Source: an uncultured Prevotellaceae bacterium (GTDB lineage: Bacteria; Bacteroidota; Bacteroidia; Bacteroidales; Muribaculaceae). From it: a stretch of 8,608 bases of DNA. This document shows, piece by piece, positions 1 through 6,544 of the stretch; within the stretch, counting starts at the first letter, position 1; the number at the start of each line of letters is the position of its first letter. The stretch lies in assembly GCA_947254205.1 (NCBI GenBank), contig CAMYCE010000094.1, positions 1 to 8,608 of the forward strand. Direction: 5' to 3'. A model generated the notes under the pieces. The model did not search any database. It was given only the letters and a program-made list of their open reading frames with translations, and had not been told where the DNA came from. The position numbers and the translations under genes are program-made.

Positions 1-395
1 CGGAAGATGCCGCGCAAGAACGACTTGTCGTTAGTATCACCAATACCAATACCCTTAGCTTCCTTGAAAGATTCAGGATTGTTCATGTCCAGCTGACCTT
101 CGTAGTAGTAAAACTTAGCGTCCATGGGGTTGGAACGTGCACCAGTCTTCTCGTCATTGGTTTCCACACCATCGATAATGATAGTGAGGGCCTGCGACTC
201 GGCAGCCTGGTTTTGGTTTTGCTCGGTTTTACTCTCTTCATTATTGGTGGGGAGCGCAATCTTCAAGGTCTGCGACTTCAACATGGTAGTACACAGCATG
301 AAGAACGTAATGAGCAACATGTTCATATCGACCATTGGAGTAAAGTCGATACGGGTGTCCATCTTTTTCTGACGACTAATACTTTTCTTTGACAT
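1..395 (-). CDS. exbD: ExbD/TolR-family biopolymer transport protein, second copy (partial, C-terminus beyond window)
   Basis: The first 131 codons are visible, starting at an ATG at 395-393 and running open off the left edge. The product begins MSKKSISRQKKMDTRIDFTP, followed by a single membrane segment at about residues 22-42 (MVDMNMLLITFFML). The TPMVD motif places the conserved intramembrane aspartate at D23, equivalent to D25 of E. coli ExbD, the residue that carries the ion in the motor. After the helix comes a polar Q/E/N-rich stretch (about 50-68) and the start of a periplasmic domain containing a FYYYEG motif that I recall from Bacteroidales ExbD proteins. The start lies one base after the exbD1 stop, and the end of exbD1 supplies a GGAGG Shine-Dalgarno sequence about 7 bases upstream, which fixes the start and implies translational coupling. 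Family assignment is firm. Whether it serves TonB or a Tol-like system cannot be told from this fragment. Confidence 0.9.
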   Translation of the reverse strand, partial: MSKKSISRQKKMDTRIDFTPMVDMNMLLITFFMLCTTMLKSQTLKIALPTNNEESKTEQNQNQAAESQALTIIIDGVETNDEKTGARSNPMDAKFYYYEGQLDMNNPESFKEAKGIGIGDTNDKSFLRGIF

Positions 396-411
396 ATTAC
401 TCTTCCTCCTT
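388..411 (-). promoter_or_regulatory. Shine-Dalgarno site for exbD2, inside the end of exbD1
   Basis: On the minus strand the last codons of exbD1 read AAGAAGGAGGAAGAGTAA and are followed after one base by ATG of exbD2. GGAGG lies about 7 bases before the start. Strong Shine-Dalgarno sequences are uncommon in Bacteroidetes, so this supports coupled translation of the two ExbD proteins. Confidence 0.65.
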
Positions 412-1074
412 CTTTAATGAAGTCATCAACGTAAACTTGTTACGGTTGATCGACTGCAAGTTGTTCATAACTAACTCTACAAGACGATATGGAGTAGTTG
501 CATCGGCCTTAACGGCAATACCCTTACCACTTCTAATGTCATCTCCTTCTCCGGCTTCTTCCATGACTTGCGAAACGGCCTTAATCCATTCTTGGAATTC
601 GGTTTCTTTGCCGTTATATTCAGTCAGTTCGATTGGAATGCCAGGACCTTCTTTGAGAGCTTTGTCGCGCTCCTCAATAGTCATAGAAAGCCATTGCTTC
701 ATATTACTCATTGGAACGCCAAAAGCGCCTGTTTTCTTAAAGGCTTTAACCTCGTCGCCGGTGAGTTGCACATTGTGTTTTTGGCACATCATGCCCAACA
801 CTTGCTCTCTCAGCTTTTCGGAAGGTGCTTTGGTTGTGTCGGCCGTACCCACGATTTCCAAGAAGACTTGCCCTTTGGGGCTCACCAAGATGGTCATGAG
901 TTTGTTTTCGGGCACAACCTCTTCAGAAACCGACGAGGGAGTTATCACCTGCACGGGCTCTTTCTGGAGGAAGGTAGATGTCAACAAGAAGAAAATAAGC
1001 AACAGCACGGTGACGTCGCTCATGGCGGTCATGTCGATACGCGCGTCTTTTTTCTTTACTTTGACTTTTCCCAT
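397..1074 (-). CDS. exbD: ExbD/TolR-family biopolymer transport protein, first copy
   Basis: A 225-residue protein with a short Lys-rich cytoplasmic start (MGKVKVKKKDARIDMTAMSD), one membrane helix at about residues 19-37, and a long periplasmic domain. The conserved ion-carrying aspartate is D20. The proline that usually precedes it in ExbD (TPxxD) is replaced by alanine (TAMSD). E. coli ExbD is about 140 residues; the extra length here is a charged insertion at about 85-180, between the first strand (about 59-76) and the terminal strand/helix pair (about 183-219). This enlarged form is usual for Bacteroidetes ExbD as I recall them. The protein should dimerise inside an ExbB ring and couple ion flow to TonB. 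It lies 63 bases after exbB and abuts exbD2. Its upstream region has no clear Shine-Dalgarno sequence. Its last codons (KKEEE) form the ribosome-binding site of exbD2. Confidence 0.93.
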   Translation of the reverse strand: MGKVKVKKKDARIDMTAMSDVTVLLLIFFLLTSTFLQKEPVQVITPSSVSEEVVPENKLMTILVSPKGQVFLEIVGTADTTKAPSEKLREQVLGMMCQKHNVQLTGDEVKAFKKTGAFGVPMSNMKQWLSMTIEERDKALKEGPGIPIELTEYNGKETEFQEWIKAVSQVMEEAGEGDDIRSGKGIAVKADATTPYRLVELVMNNLQSINRNKFTLMTSLKKEEE

Positions 1075-1137
1075 TGTAACTTAATTTCTTATTAAATTGT
1101 TGTTTACTTATTAATTACTCAAATATTCACCAGCGAA

Positions 1138-2037
1138 TTATTTTTCGTGGTTTTGAGCATAAGTGTTAACAAGAGCGAAACCAAGTTCGTCAACAGCGTA
1201 GGTCAAGTTGTCAATCTTGTTAGTGAAGTAGTTGTAAGAAATAAGAGCGAGCGAAGCAGTAGCAATACCCGAAGCGGTATTTACAAGAGCCTCAGAAATA
1301 CCGGTAGAAAGAGCGGTAGAGTCGGGAGAACCCGAAGCCGACAGAGCCGAGAATGAACGAATCATACCAAGCACAGTACCGAACAGACCGAGAAGAGTAC
1401 CCAGAGTTGTGAGAGTTGCACAAATGGGGAGGTTTTGTTGCAACGAAGGCATTTCGAGAGCAGTTGCTTCTTCAACTTGTTGTTGAATGATGCTGAGTTT
1501 TTGCTCTTTAGGAAGGTTAGCAACTTCCATTTCTTTGTACTTTTGAAGTGCAGAGAAAACGATAGCACCAACACTACCCTTTTGCTCGCGGCACAATTGC
1601 TCAGCTTTGGCAATGTCTTTATTGTTGAGAGCTTGCTTCACGTTGGCAACAAATTTAGTTTGGCTGCCTTTACCACCAGCTTTAGAGAGAGCAAAATAGC
1701 GCTCGGCCGAGAGAACGAATACTACAAACAAGCAAGTCAAGATGAAGGGCACAACGAAGCCACCCATGTACATAGTACCCATGAGGTTTTGAGGAATACT
1801 TGTCACTGTTTCGGGCTTGATGAAGTGGATAAAGTAGTTACCTGCATCACTGAACTTGAAGTTAGCACCGCTTCCAAGTCCAAACACGTAGAATGCTTCA
1901 GCAAGGATAAAGCAAAGAATGATCACCCAGATTGCATTCTTGATACCCTTAACTTCGCTTGCAACGTTTTTGTTGTCAGCTTTTTTTGCAGCCTGGGGTT
2001 TAGGCTGTTGAGGAGCATTAGGTTTTGTAGCTTCCAT
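1138..2037 (-). CDS. exbB: ExbB / MotA-TolQ-ExbB proton channel family protein
   Basis: A 299-residue inner-membrane protein. An N-terminal Pro/Ala/Lys-rich cytoplasmic tail (1-30) is followed by membrane helices at about 34-54, 92-112, 204-227 and 247-272. A cytoplasmic stretch rich in Lys, Gln and Glu (about 118-200) separates the second and third helices. The signature block of the family is clear: LGTLLGLFGTVLGMIRSF at about 212-229, then STGISEALVNTASGIATASL. Within it E249 and T254 align with E176 and T181 of E. coli ExbB, which line the ion path around the ExbD dimer. E. coli ExbB has three helices; the extra N-terminal helix is seen in many longer family members. It is the first gene of a leftward operon with two exbD genes. 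The ATG has no Shine-Dalgarno sequence and sits in an A/T-rich context. The family call is firm; the TonB role is inferred from gene order and family. Confidence 0.93.
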   Translation of the reverse strand: MEATKPNAPQQPKPQAAKKADNKNVASEVKGIKNAIWVIILCFILAEAFYVFGLGSGANFKFSDAGNYFIHFIKPETVTSIPQNLMGTMYMGGFVVPFILTCLFVVFVLSAERYFALSKAGGKGSQTKFVANVKQALNNKDIAKAEQLCREQKGSVGAIVFSALQKYKEMEVANLPKEQKLSIIQQQVEEATALEMPSLQQNLPICATLTTLGTLLGLFGTVLGMIRSFSALSASGSPDSTALSTGISEALVNTASGIATASLALISYNYFTNKIDNLTYAVDELGFALVNTYAQNHEK

Positions 2038-2170
2038 AATTTTTAGTAAAAATAAATTGTTAAAAAATAATTAATTGTTTATTAATTGTTGTTCATTAAA
2101 TAATAAAATCGTCAAATATTGCCAATCATTTAAACGCAAATATCACAACGTTTACACGATGGCTTTTGTT

Positions 2171-2211
2171 GTGCAACTATCTAAAAAATACACTCATAGG
2201 TTGCACCTGAG
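2171..2211 (-). repeat. Competing stem-loops in the probable exbB leader
   Basis: GTGCAAC at 2171-2177 and GTTGCAC at 2200-2206 form a perfect 7-bp inverted repeat with a 22-base loop. The right arm also takes part in a second stem: CTC-AT-AGGT (2193-2201) against ACCT-GAG (2205-2211) with a TGC loop. The two cannot form together. If the exbB transcript starts near 2279, both lie in its 5' leader. The base pairing is seen; a regulatory role is speculation. Confidence 0.3.
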
Positions 2212-2282
2212 CGCATCGATTCATGCAATTTTCACTGGCAAGAGTAGCGTCTCCAACCAATAAAATGCTACAAAAATCAACG

Positions 2283-2313
2283 CAAATGTATTACAATTAT
2301 TTCAATAATACAA
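2283..2313 (-). promoter_or_regulatory. Likely Bacteroidetes-type promoter for the exbB-exbD-exbD operon
   Basis: On the minus strand TACATTTG (2290-2283) matches the Bacteroidetes -7 consensus TAnnTTTG fully, and TTG (2313-2311) lies 20 bases upstream, matching the -33 element and spacing known for the primary sigma factor of this phylum. Transcription would start near 2279 and give a leader of about 240 nt before the exbB ATG at 2037. Weaker TTTG-containing boxes nearer exbB (2137-2144 and 2113-2120) lack a well-spaced TTG. Confidence 0.5.
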
Positions 2314-2324
2314 TTCAATATTTG

Positions 2325-2342
2325 GTTTTTTGGTGAAAAAAC
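2325..2342. repeat. Small A/T hairpin in the divergent region
   Basis: GTTTTTT (2325-2331) and AAAAAAC (2336-2342) are perfectly complementary around a GGTG loop. It lies just upstream (on the minus strand) of the proposed exbB -33 element. It may be a protein-binding site, a bent A-tract element or chance in AT-rich DNA. Confidence 0.3.
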
Positions 2343-2405
2343 AAGTTTTTACCAGTAAAATGGACCTACAATCAAATTCTTCTCTCTCCATGCCCACAAT
2401 CAAGC

Positions 2406-2436
2406 CATTCATAGTCGATCGAGTCAAGGGTGAATG
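2406..2436. repeat. Spaced inverted repeat CATTCA...TGAATG around TCGATCGA
   Basis: CATTCA (2406-2411) and TGAATG (2431-2436) are perfect inverted repeats separated by 19 bases. The gap contains the 8-base palindrome TCGATCGA (2415-2422). The structure ends at the base where the next dyad begins (2437). It is a possible operator upstream of the nqrA promoter, with no known regulator match. Confidence 0.3.
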
Positions 2437-2452
2437 ACACTATTTTTAGTGT
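2437..2452. promoter_or_regulatory. Perfect dyad ACACTA-TTTT-TAGTGT upstream of nqrA promoter
   Basis: Six-base perfect arms around TTTT, centred about 38 bases before the -7 box, so roughly 50 bases before the likely transcription start. That spacing suits an activator site for a dimeric regulator. The nqrA promoter lacks a TTG -33 element, which would fit dependence on an activator. The dyad is seen; its function is inferred. Confidence 0.35.
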
Positions 2453-2482
2453 AAAAACACATCATTAAATAATATATTTTAG

Positions 2483-2490
2483 TATCTTTG
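2483..2490 (+). promoter_or_regulatory. Probable -7 box of the nqr operon promoter
   Basis: TATCTTTG matches the Bacteroidetes -7 consensus TAnnTTTG. No TTG is present at the expected -33 position (about 2459-2463). Transcription would begin near 2495, leaving a leader of roughly 25 bases before the nqrA ATG at 2521. The in-frame TTG at 2488 is part of this box, so it cannot be the start codon if this promoter is used. Confidence 0.55.
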
Positions 2491-2520
2491 CCAAATATTG
2501 TAAAAACAACAAAAAAACCT

Positions 2521-3849
2521 ATGGCAATATTAAAATTAAAAAAGGGTTATAACCTCGATTTGGCGGGACAAATTGCCGATAATGAAATCGTTGAAGCGCC
2601 AGTGTCGACGACCAGTGCAATCACTCCCGACGACTTCTGCGGAATTGTGCCCCGTCTTGACAAGAAAAAAGGCGAAACTGTTGTTGCAGGCGAAGCAATT
2701 TATCACGACAAGATGCACGAAGCTATAAAAATCGTGTCGCCTGTGAGTGGCATTATTGTTGCCGTGAACAGGGGTGAACGCCGAAAGATAGAATCGATCG
2801 TCATTGAGCGCGATGGCGAAGACAAGCACAAGGCCTTCGACCTCAAAGCTCCCATTCAAGATGTGCTTTTGGAGTCGGGATTGTGGGCAATGATGCGTCA
2901 ACGCCCCTACGACATTGTGCCCTCGCCCGAGGTGAAACCTCGCGACATCTTTGTGACTTGCTTTGACAGTGCCCCTCTTGCCCCCAACTTGGGTGTAGTG
3001 CTTGGCGAGGCTCGCCAATATATAACCAAAGGTGTAGAAGTGTTGAAGTCTTTGACTCAAGGAGAGGTGTATTTGAGTTGCAATGCCAACGATGTGATTG
3101 AAGTGCCCGGAGCTGTGACCAACATCATTGATGGTCCCCACCCTGCAGGCAACGTGGGTGTGCAAATTGCCAACATTAAACCTGTGAACAAAGGCGAAGT
3201 TGTGTGGACACTCGATGTTGTGACTCTATCGCGCATTGGCGAACTTTTCACAACAGGAAAAGTCAATTTTGACACAACAGTGGCAGTTGTTGGTGCAAGC
3301 ATTGCCCAACCTCGCTATGTGAAAGCCACAATGGGGTGCCCCATTGCAACACTCACTCAAGGCAACATCAATGACAGCCAACAAGAAAAACGCTACATCA
3401 ACGGAAACGCCTTGAGCGGTTATCGCACCGGTGCCGAGGGCTACTTGCGCGCCCCCTATCGCCAAGTGACTGTGATTCCCGAAATCATCAAGAAAGATGA
3501 ATTTATGGGTTGGGCTTCGCTGAGTCCTAAAAAATTCAGCATTTATCGTTGCTTCACCAATTGGCTCTTGGGTAGCAAAAAATCGCTGAACCTCGATGCC
3601 AAGCTTAATGGTGGTGAGCGTGCTATTGTGCTGAGCGGAGAATATGACCGCATGTTGCCCATGGACATTTATGCCGAATTCCTGATTAAATCAATCATTG
3701 CTTTCGACATCGACAAGATGGAGCAATTGGGCATCTATGAGGTTGCCCCCGAAGACTTTGCTCTTGCCGAATATGCCGACACCTCAAAACTTGAGTTGCA
3801 ACGCATTGTGAGAGAAGGCTTAGACAAAATGAGAAAAGAAGTAGAGTAG
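2521..3849 (+). CDS. nqrA: Na+-translocating NADH:quinone reductase subunit A
   Basis: A 442-residue peripheral subunit on the cytoplasmic side of Na+-NQR; the Vibrio homologue is about 446 residues. Several blocks match Vibrio NqrA from memory: KKGYNLDLAG near the start, an N-terminal lipoyl/RnfC-like fold (about 36-100, with AVNRGERRKIESIVIE), SGLWAMMRQRPYDIVP (119-134), FDGPHPAG-like IIDGPHPAG (202-210), and SGEYDRMLPMDI (372-383). There are no membrane helices. The ATG at 2521 gives MAILKLKKGY, aligning with the Vibrio start. An in-frame TTG at 2488 would add 11 residues but lies within the promoter -7 box, so it is rejected. No clear Shine-Dalgarno sequence precedes the ATG, only an A-rich tract. 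First gene of the nqr operon, followed by nqrB after 59 bases. Confidence 0.96.
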   Translation: MAILKLKKGYNLDLAGQIADNEIVEAPVSTTSAITPDDFCGIVPRLDKKKGETVVAGEAIYHDKMHEAIKIVSPVSGIIVAVNRGERRKIESIVIERDGEDKHKAFDLKAPIQDVLLESGLWAMMRQRPYDIVPSPEVKPRDIFVTCFDSAPLAPNLGVVLGEARQYITKGVEVLKSLTQGEVYLSCNANDVIEVPGAVTNIIDGPHPAGNVGVQIANIKPVNKGEVVWTLDVVTLSRIGELFTTGKVNFDTTVAVVGASIAQPRYVKATMGCPIATLTQGNINDSQQEKRYINGNALSGYRTGAEGYLRAPYRQVTVIPEIIKKDEFMGWASLSPKKFSIYRCFTNWLLGSKKSLNLDAKLNGGERAIVLSGEYDRMLPMDIYAEFLIKSIIAFDIDKMEQLGIYEVAPEDFALAEYADTSKLELQRIVREGLDKMRKEVE

Positions 3850-3908
3850 TTATTCTATTGGTTTTAGAGAAATTGAGTATTAACAATTAAAGTAAAAAAA
3901 TACAAAAA

Positions 3909-5123
3909 GTGAAAGCTCTTAGAAATTTTTTGAACAAGATTGAGCCCACATTCCGCGAGGGTGGCAAGCTTGCCAAACTGCAATCGGTGTATGATGGCTT
4001 TGAGACCTTCTTGTTCACTCCCAACACGACTTCACGATCGGGTGCTCACATTCATGATAGCAACGACATGAAGCGCACCATGATTATGGTGGTTGTAGCT
4101 CTCATGCCCGCCTTGCTGTTTGCCATGTATAACATTGGCTTGCAACACTTCTTGGCCATTGGGCAACCCAACACAAGCTGGTTTGACATGTGGCTTTTTG
4201 GCTGCTTGGCCATGTTGCCCGTGATAGTAGTGAGCTATGTGGTGGGACTTGGCATTGAATTTGTGGGTGCACAAATTCACCACAAAGAAATACAAGAAGG
4301 ATTCTTGGTGACAGGTATTCTCATTCCCCTCATTGTTCCCATCAACACACCGCTATGGATGACAGCGCTTGCCACTGCATTTGCTGTGATATTTGCCAAA
4401 GAGGTGTTTGGTGGCACAGGAATGAATATATTTAATGTGGCACTCATCACCCGTGCGTTTTTGTTCTTTAGCTATCCTGCCAGCATGAGTGGCGATGAGC
4501 CATTTGTGAAACTTGACTCGGCCTTTGGATTTGGAGCAGGCACAGTGGTTGATGGTTTCTCGGGAGCCACTCCGCTGGGACAAGTTGCAACAACCATGGG
4601 CACCAATGTGCACATGACCGACGTTACAGGTCAAGCCATTGGCACAATGGAGGCTGTGTGGGGCACTATTGCCGGTTCTCCGGGCGAAACTTCAATGATT
4701 GCTATATTAATAGGTGCAGCCATCTTGCTCATCAGTGGCATTGCCTCGTGGCGTGTGATGGGTTCTATGTTTGCAGGAGGACTCTTCATGGGCTTTATTG
4801 CTCATGCTTGTGCTACCCCCTCCTATCCTGCCTCGCTTCTCGATCCCATCACGCAAGTGTGCTTGGGTGGATTTGCCTTTGCCGCTGTGTTCATGGCCAC
4901 CGATCCTGTGACGGGAGCTCGCACCACCATTGGCCAATATATCTATGGTTTCTTGGCAGGTGTGCTGGCTATCTTAATCAGGGTATATAACAGCGGTTAT
5001 CCCGAAGGTGCCATGCTCGCCGTGTTGTTTATGAACGCCTTTGCACCACTCATCGACTATTGCGTGGTCAACAGCAACATCAACCGTCGCTTGAAACGCG
5101 CCAGAAACGCTAACAATCAATAA
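3909..5123 (+). CDS. nqrB: Na+-translocating NADH:quinone reductase subunit B
   Basis: A 404-residue integral membrane subunit (RnfD/NqrB family) with about ten helices, roughly 57-77, 94-116, 130-148, 150-166, 172-190, 262-282, 285-302, 315-331, 345-360 and 366-385. The motif DGFSGAT at 215-221 carries T221, the threonine to which ApbE attaches FMN through a phosphoester bond (T236 in Vibrio cholerae). Other family blocks are KEVFGGTG (164-171), RAFLFFSYPA (182-191) and ATDPVTGARTT (330-340). The subunit forms the Na+ path, and quinone is reduced at or near it. The start is GTG; the N-terminus MKALRNFLNKIEP matches Vibrio MGLKKFLEDIE, and no in-frame ATG lies just upstream. An A-rich tract rather than a Shine-Dalgarno sequence precedes it. 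nqrC follows after 17 bases. Confidence 0.96.
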   Translation: MKALRNFLNKIEPTFREGGKLAKLQSVYDGFETFLFTPNTTSRSGAHIHDSNDMKRTMIMVVVALMPALLFAMYNIGLQHFLAIGQPNTSWFDMWLFGCLAMLPVIVVSYVVGLGIEFVGAQIHHKEIQEGFLVTGILIPLIVPINTPLWMTALATAFAVIFAKEVFGGTGMNIFNVALITRAFLFFSYPASMSGDEPFVKLDSAFGFGAGTVVDGFSGATPLGQVATTMGTNVHMTDVTGQAIGTMEAVWGTIAGSPGETSMIAILIGAAILLISGIASWRVMGSMFAGGLFMGFIAHACATPSYPASLLDPITQVCLGGFAFAAVFMATDPVTGARTTIGQYIYGFLAGVLAILIRVYNSGYPEGAMLAVLFMNAFAPLIDYCVVNSNINRRLKRARNANNQ

Positions 5124-5124
5124 C

Positions 5125-5132
5125 AGAGGAGG
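5125..5132 (+). promoter_or_regulatory. Strong Shine-Dalgarno site deciding the nqrC start
   Basis: AGAGGAGG begins just after the nqrB stop. It is 8 bases before the ATG at 5141 but only 2 bases before the ATG at 5135, so the downstream ATG is preferred. It is the only strong Shine-Dalgarno sequence I see in the nqr operon. Confidence 0.65.
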
Positions 5133-5140
5133 ACATGACA

Positions 5141-5869
5141 ATGAATAAAAATAGCAATACCTATCAATTCCTCTACTCATCGATCATGGTGATTGTGGTG
5201 GGAACAGTTCTTGCCTTTGTGTTTATGACACTCAAGCCCAAGCAAGACTTGAACAGGGCCAACGATACACGCCAGCAAATTTTGGGGGCCATTCATGTGA
5301 TACCCCAAAATGAGGTTGCTGTTGAGGAGGATTTCAAAAAACACATTGTGGGTGAATATTTAATTGATGCTCAAGGCGAAATTGCCGATAGTGGAGTCAA
5401 CAAGGCCTTTGACGTGAACATGAGTGCCAATGTGAAATTGAGTGCCAACAAACGCCAGTTGCCTCTCTTTGTGAGCATTGCCAGTGATGGAGCAAAAAAA
5501 TACATTGTTCCCGTGTATGGAGCAGGCCTTTGGGGGCCTATTTGGGGCTATATAGCTGTGAACGAAGATGGAAAAACTGTGTATGGCACCAACTTCTCGC
5601 ATCAAGGCGAGACTCCCGGACTTGGGGCACGCATCACCGAAACCGGCTTTCAAGATGAATTCAAGGGCAAGAGCCTCTATCATGATGGAGCTTTCAAGAG
5701 CGTAGTGGTGGTGAAAAAGGGACAAAAAAGCACCGATGGTGGCGACTATGTCGACGGCTTGTCGGGCGCCACTATCACGAGCCGTGGCGTGTCGGACATG
5801 TTGTTGCACTGTCTTGCTCCCTACAACGCATTTTTCAAAAAACTGCAAAGTTCAACAGCTTCAAAATAA
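5141..5869 (+). CDS. nqrC: Na+-translocating NADH:quinone reductase subunit C
   Basis: A 242-residue subunit with one N-terminal membrane helix (about 12-32) followed by a periplasmic FMN-binding domain (RnfG/NqrC family). The flavinylation motif DGLSGATITSRG has its threonine at T211 when counted from the ATG at 5141 (T225 in Vibrio cholerae). The preceding GLWGPIWGYIAV block (129-140) and HQGETPGLGARI block (154-165) are typical of NqrC. FMN is attached by ApbE after export, and electrons pass from the iron centre of NqrD/NqrE to this flavin. Two ATG codons lie close together (5135 and 5141); the second is chosen because AGAGGAGG is correctly spaced for it, and using the first adds only two residues. 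nqrD follows after 13 bases. Confidence 0.95.
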   Translation: MNKNSNTYQFLYSSIMVIVVGTVLAFVFMTLKPKQDLNRANDTRQQILGAIHVIPQNEVAVEEDFKKHIVGEYLIDAQGEIADSGVNKAFDVNMSANVKLSANKRQLPLFVSIASDGAKKYIVPVYGAGLWGPIWGYIAVNEDGKTVYGTNFSHQGETPGLGARITETGFQDEFKGKSLYHDGAFKSVVVVKKGQKSTDGGDYVDGLSGATITSRGVSDMLLHCLAPYNAFFKKLQSSTASK

Positions 5870-5882
5870 AAAACTTTGACTT

Positions 5883-6506
5883 ATGTTATCCAATAAAAAT
5901 AAAGAAGTATTATTCAACCCATTCTCTAAGGATAATCCTGTGCTTGTGCAGGTTTTGGGTATATGCTCCACTCTGGCAGTGACCGTGAGTCTTGAACCTG
6001 CCATTGTGATGGGCATTTCGGTAACAGCGGTGCTGGCATTTGCCAATGTCATCATCTCGCTCATGAGAAAAACAATTCCGTCGACCATTCGCATCATTGT
6101 GCAACTGGTGGTTGTGGCAGCACTTGTCATCATTGTGCAACAATTTCTGGTAGCCTATGACTATAATGTGAGCAAGCAACTATCGGTGTTCATTGGTCTC
6201 ATCATCACCAACTGCATTCTCATGGGGCGTCTTGAAGCCTTTGCCATGAGCAACAAGCCTTGGCCTGCCTTCCTTGATGGCGTGGGCAATGGCTTGAGCT
6301 ATGCTCTCATTCTCGTGATTGTAGCGTTTTTCAGGGAATTGCTGGGCAGCGGAACTCTGCTGGGCTTTGCCGTGATTCCACAATGGTGCTATGACCATGG
6401 CTACACCAATAACGGCCTCATGATTTTGCCTCCCATGGCACTCATTGTTGTGGCCTGCATCATTTGGGTGCAACGTGCTCGCAACAAAGAGTTGCAAGAA
6501 TCTTAA
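5883..6506 (+). CDS. nqrD: Na+-translocating NADH:quinone reductase subunit D
   Basis: A 207-residue membrane subunit (RnfE/NqrD family) with about six helices, near 20-36, 38-60, 68-92, 97-118, 128-150 and 178-195. The two half-membrane cysteines that bind an iron-sulfur centre together with NqrE are present: C28 in LGICSTLAVT and C111 in ITNCILMGRLEAFAM, corresponding to C29 and C112 of Vibrio. This centre carries electrons from NqrF on the cytoplasmic side to NqrC outside. Length matches the family (about 210). No Shine-Dalgarno sequence is visible before the ATG, as is common in Bacteroidetes. nqrE follows after 38 bases with nothing notable between. Confidence 0.96.
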   Translation: MLSNKNKEVLFNPFSKDNPVLVQVLGICSTLAVTVSLEPAIVMGISVTAVLAFANVIISLMRKTIPSTIRIIVQLVVVAALVIIVQQFLVAYDYNVSKQLSVFIGLIITNCILMGRLEAFAMSNKPWPAFLDGVGNGLSYALILVIVAFFRELLGSGTLLGFAVIPQWCYDHGYTNNGLMILPPMALIVVACIIWVQRARNKELQES

Positions 6507-6544
6507 CCGCAAGTAACAACCTCAAAAAATAAGTATCAGAAAAA

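Larger units (their letters stand above)
2038..2520. other. Divergent intergenic control region between exbB and nqrA
   Basis: This is 483 bases without a convincing gene, clearly more AT-rich than its flanks. From left to right it holds a very AT-rich stretch next to exbB with repeated TTAATTGTT (about 2070-2095), two mutually exclusive short stems in the probable exbB leader (2171-2211), the likely exbB promoter (2283-2313), an A/T hairpin (2325-2342), two adjacent dyads (2406-2436 and 2437-2452) and the nqrA -7 box (2483-2490). Short open frames here have no recognisable content or start signal. I recognise no known riboswitch class in it. Confidence 0.8.

Noticed and set aside
389..1095. 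Plus-strand open frames of 231 and 175 codons over exbD1
   Set aside because: They are antisense to a clear ExbD with recognised motifs, have no start signal and show no family features.
1075..1137. Internal promoter between exbB and exbD1 (AATATTTG on the minus strand)
   Set aside because: The box matches only part of TAnnTTTG and has no correctly spaced TTG; the genes are more simply one operon.
1435..2046. Plus-strand 203-codon frame across exbB
   Set aside because: Antisense to a well-supported ExbB with family motifs. Its composition (many Phe, Cys, Ser and His) is that of a shadow frame.
2075..2263. 62-codon plus-strand frame in the divergent region
   Set aside because: It does not begin with ATG, has no ribosome site, lies in AT-rich control DNA within the probable exbB leader and resembles nothing known.
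2038..2279. Cobalamin, TPP or FMN riboswitch in the exbB leader
   Set aside because: TonB-linked genes made a B12 riboswitch worth checking, but there is only GCCAGTG on the minus strand where a B12 box would read GCCACTG, and the supporting helices are absent.
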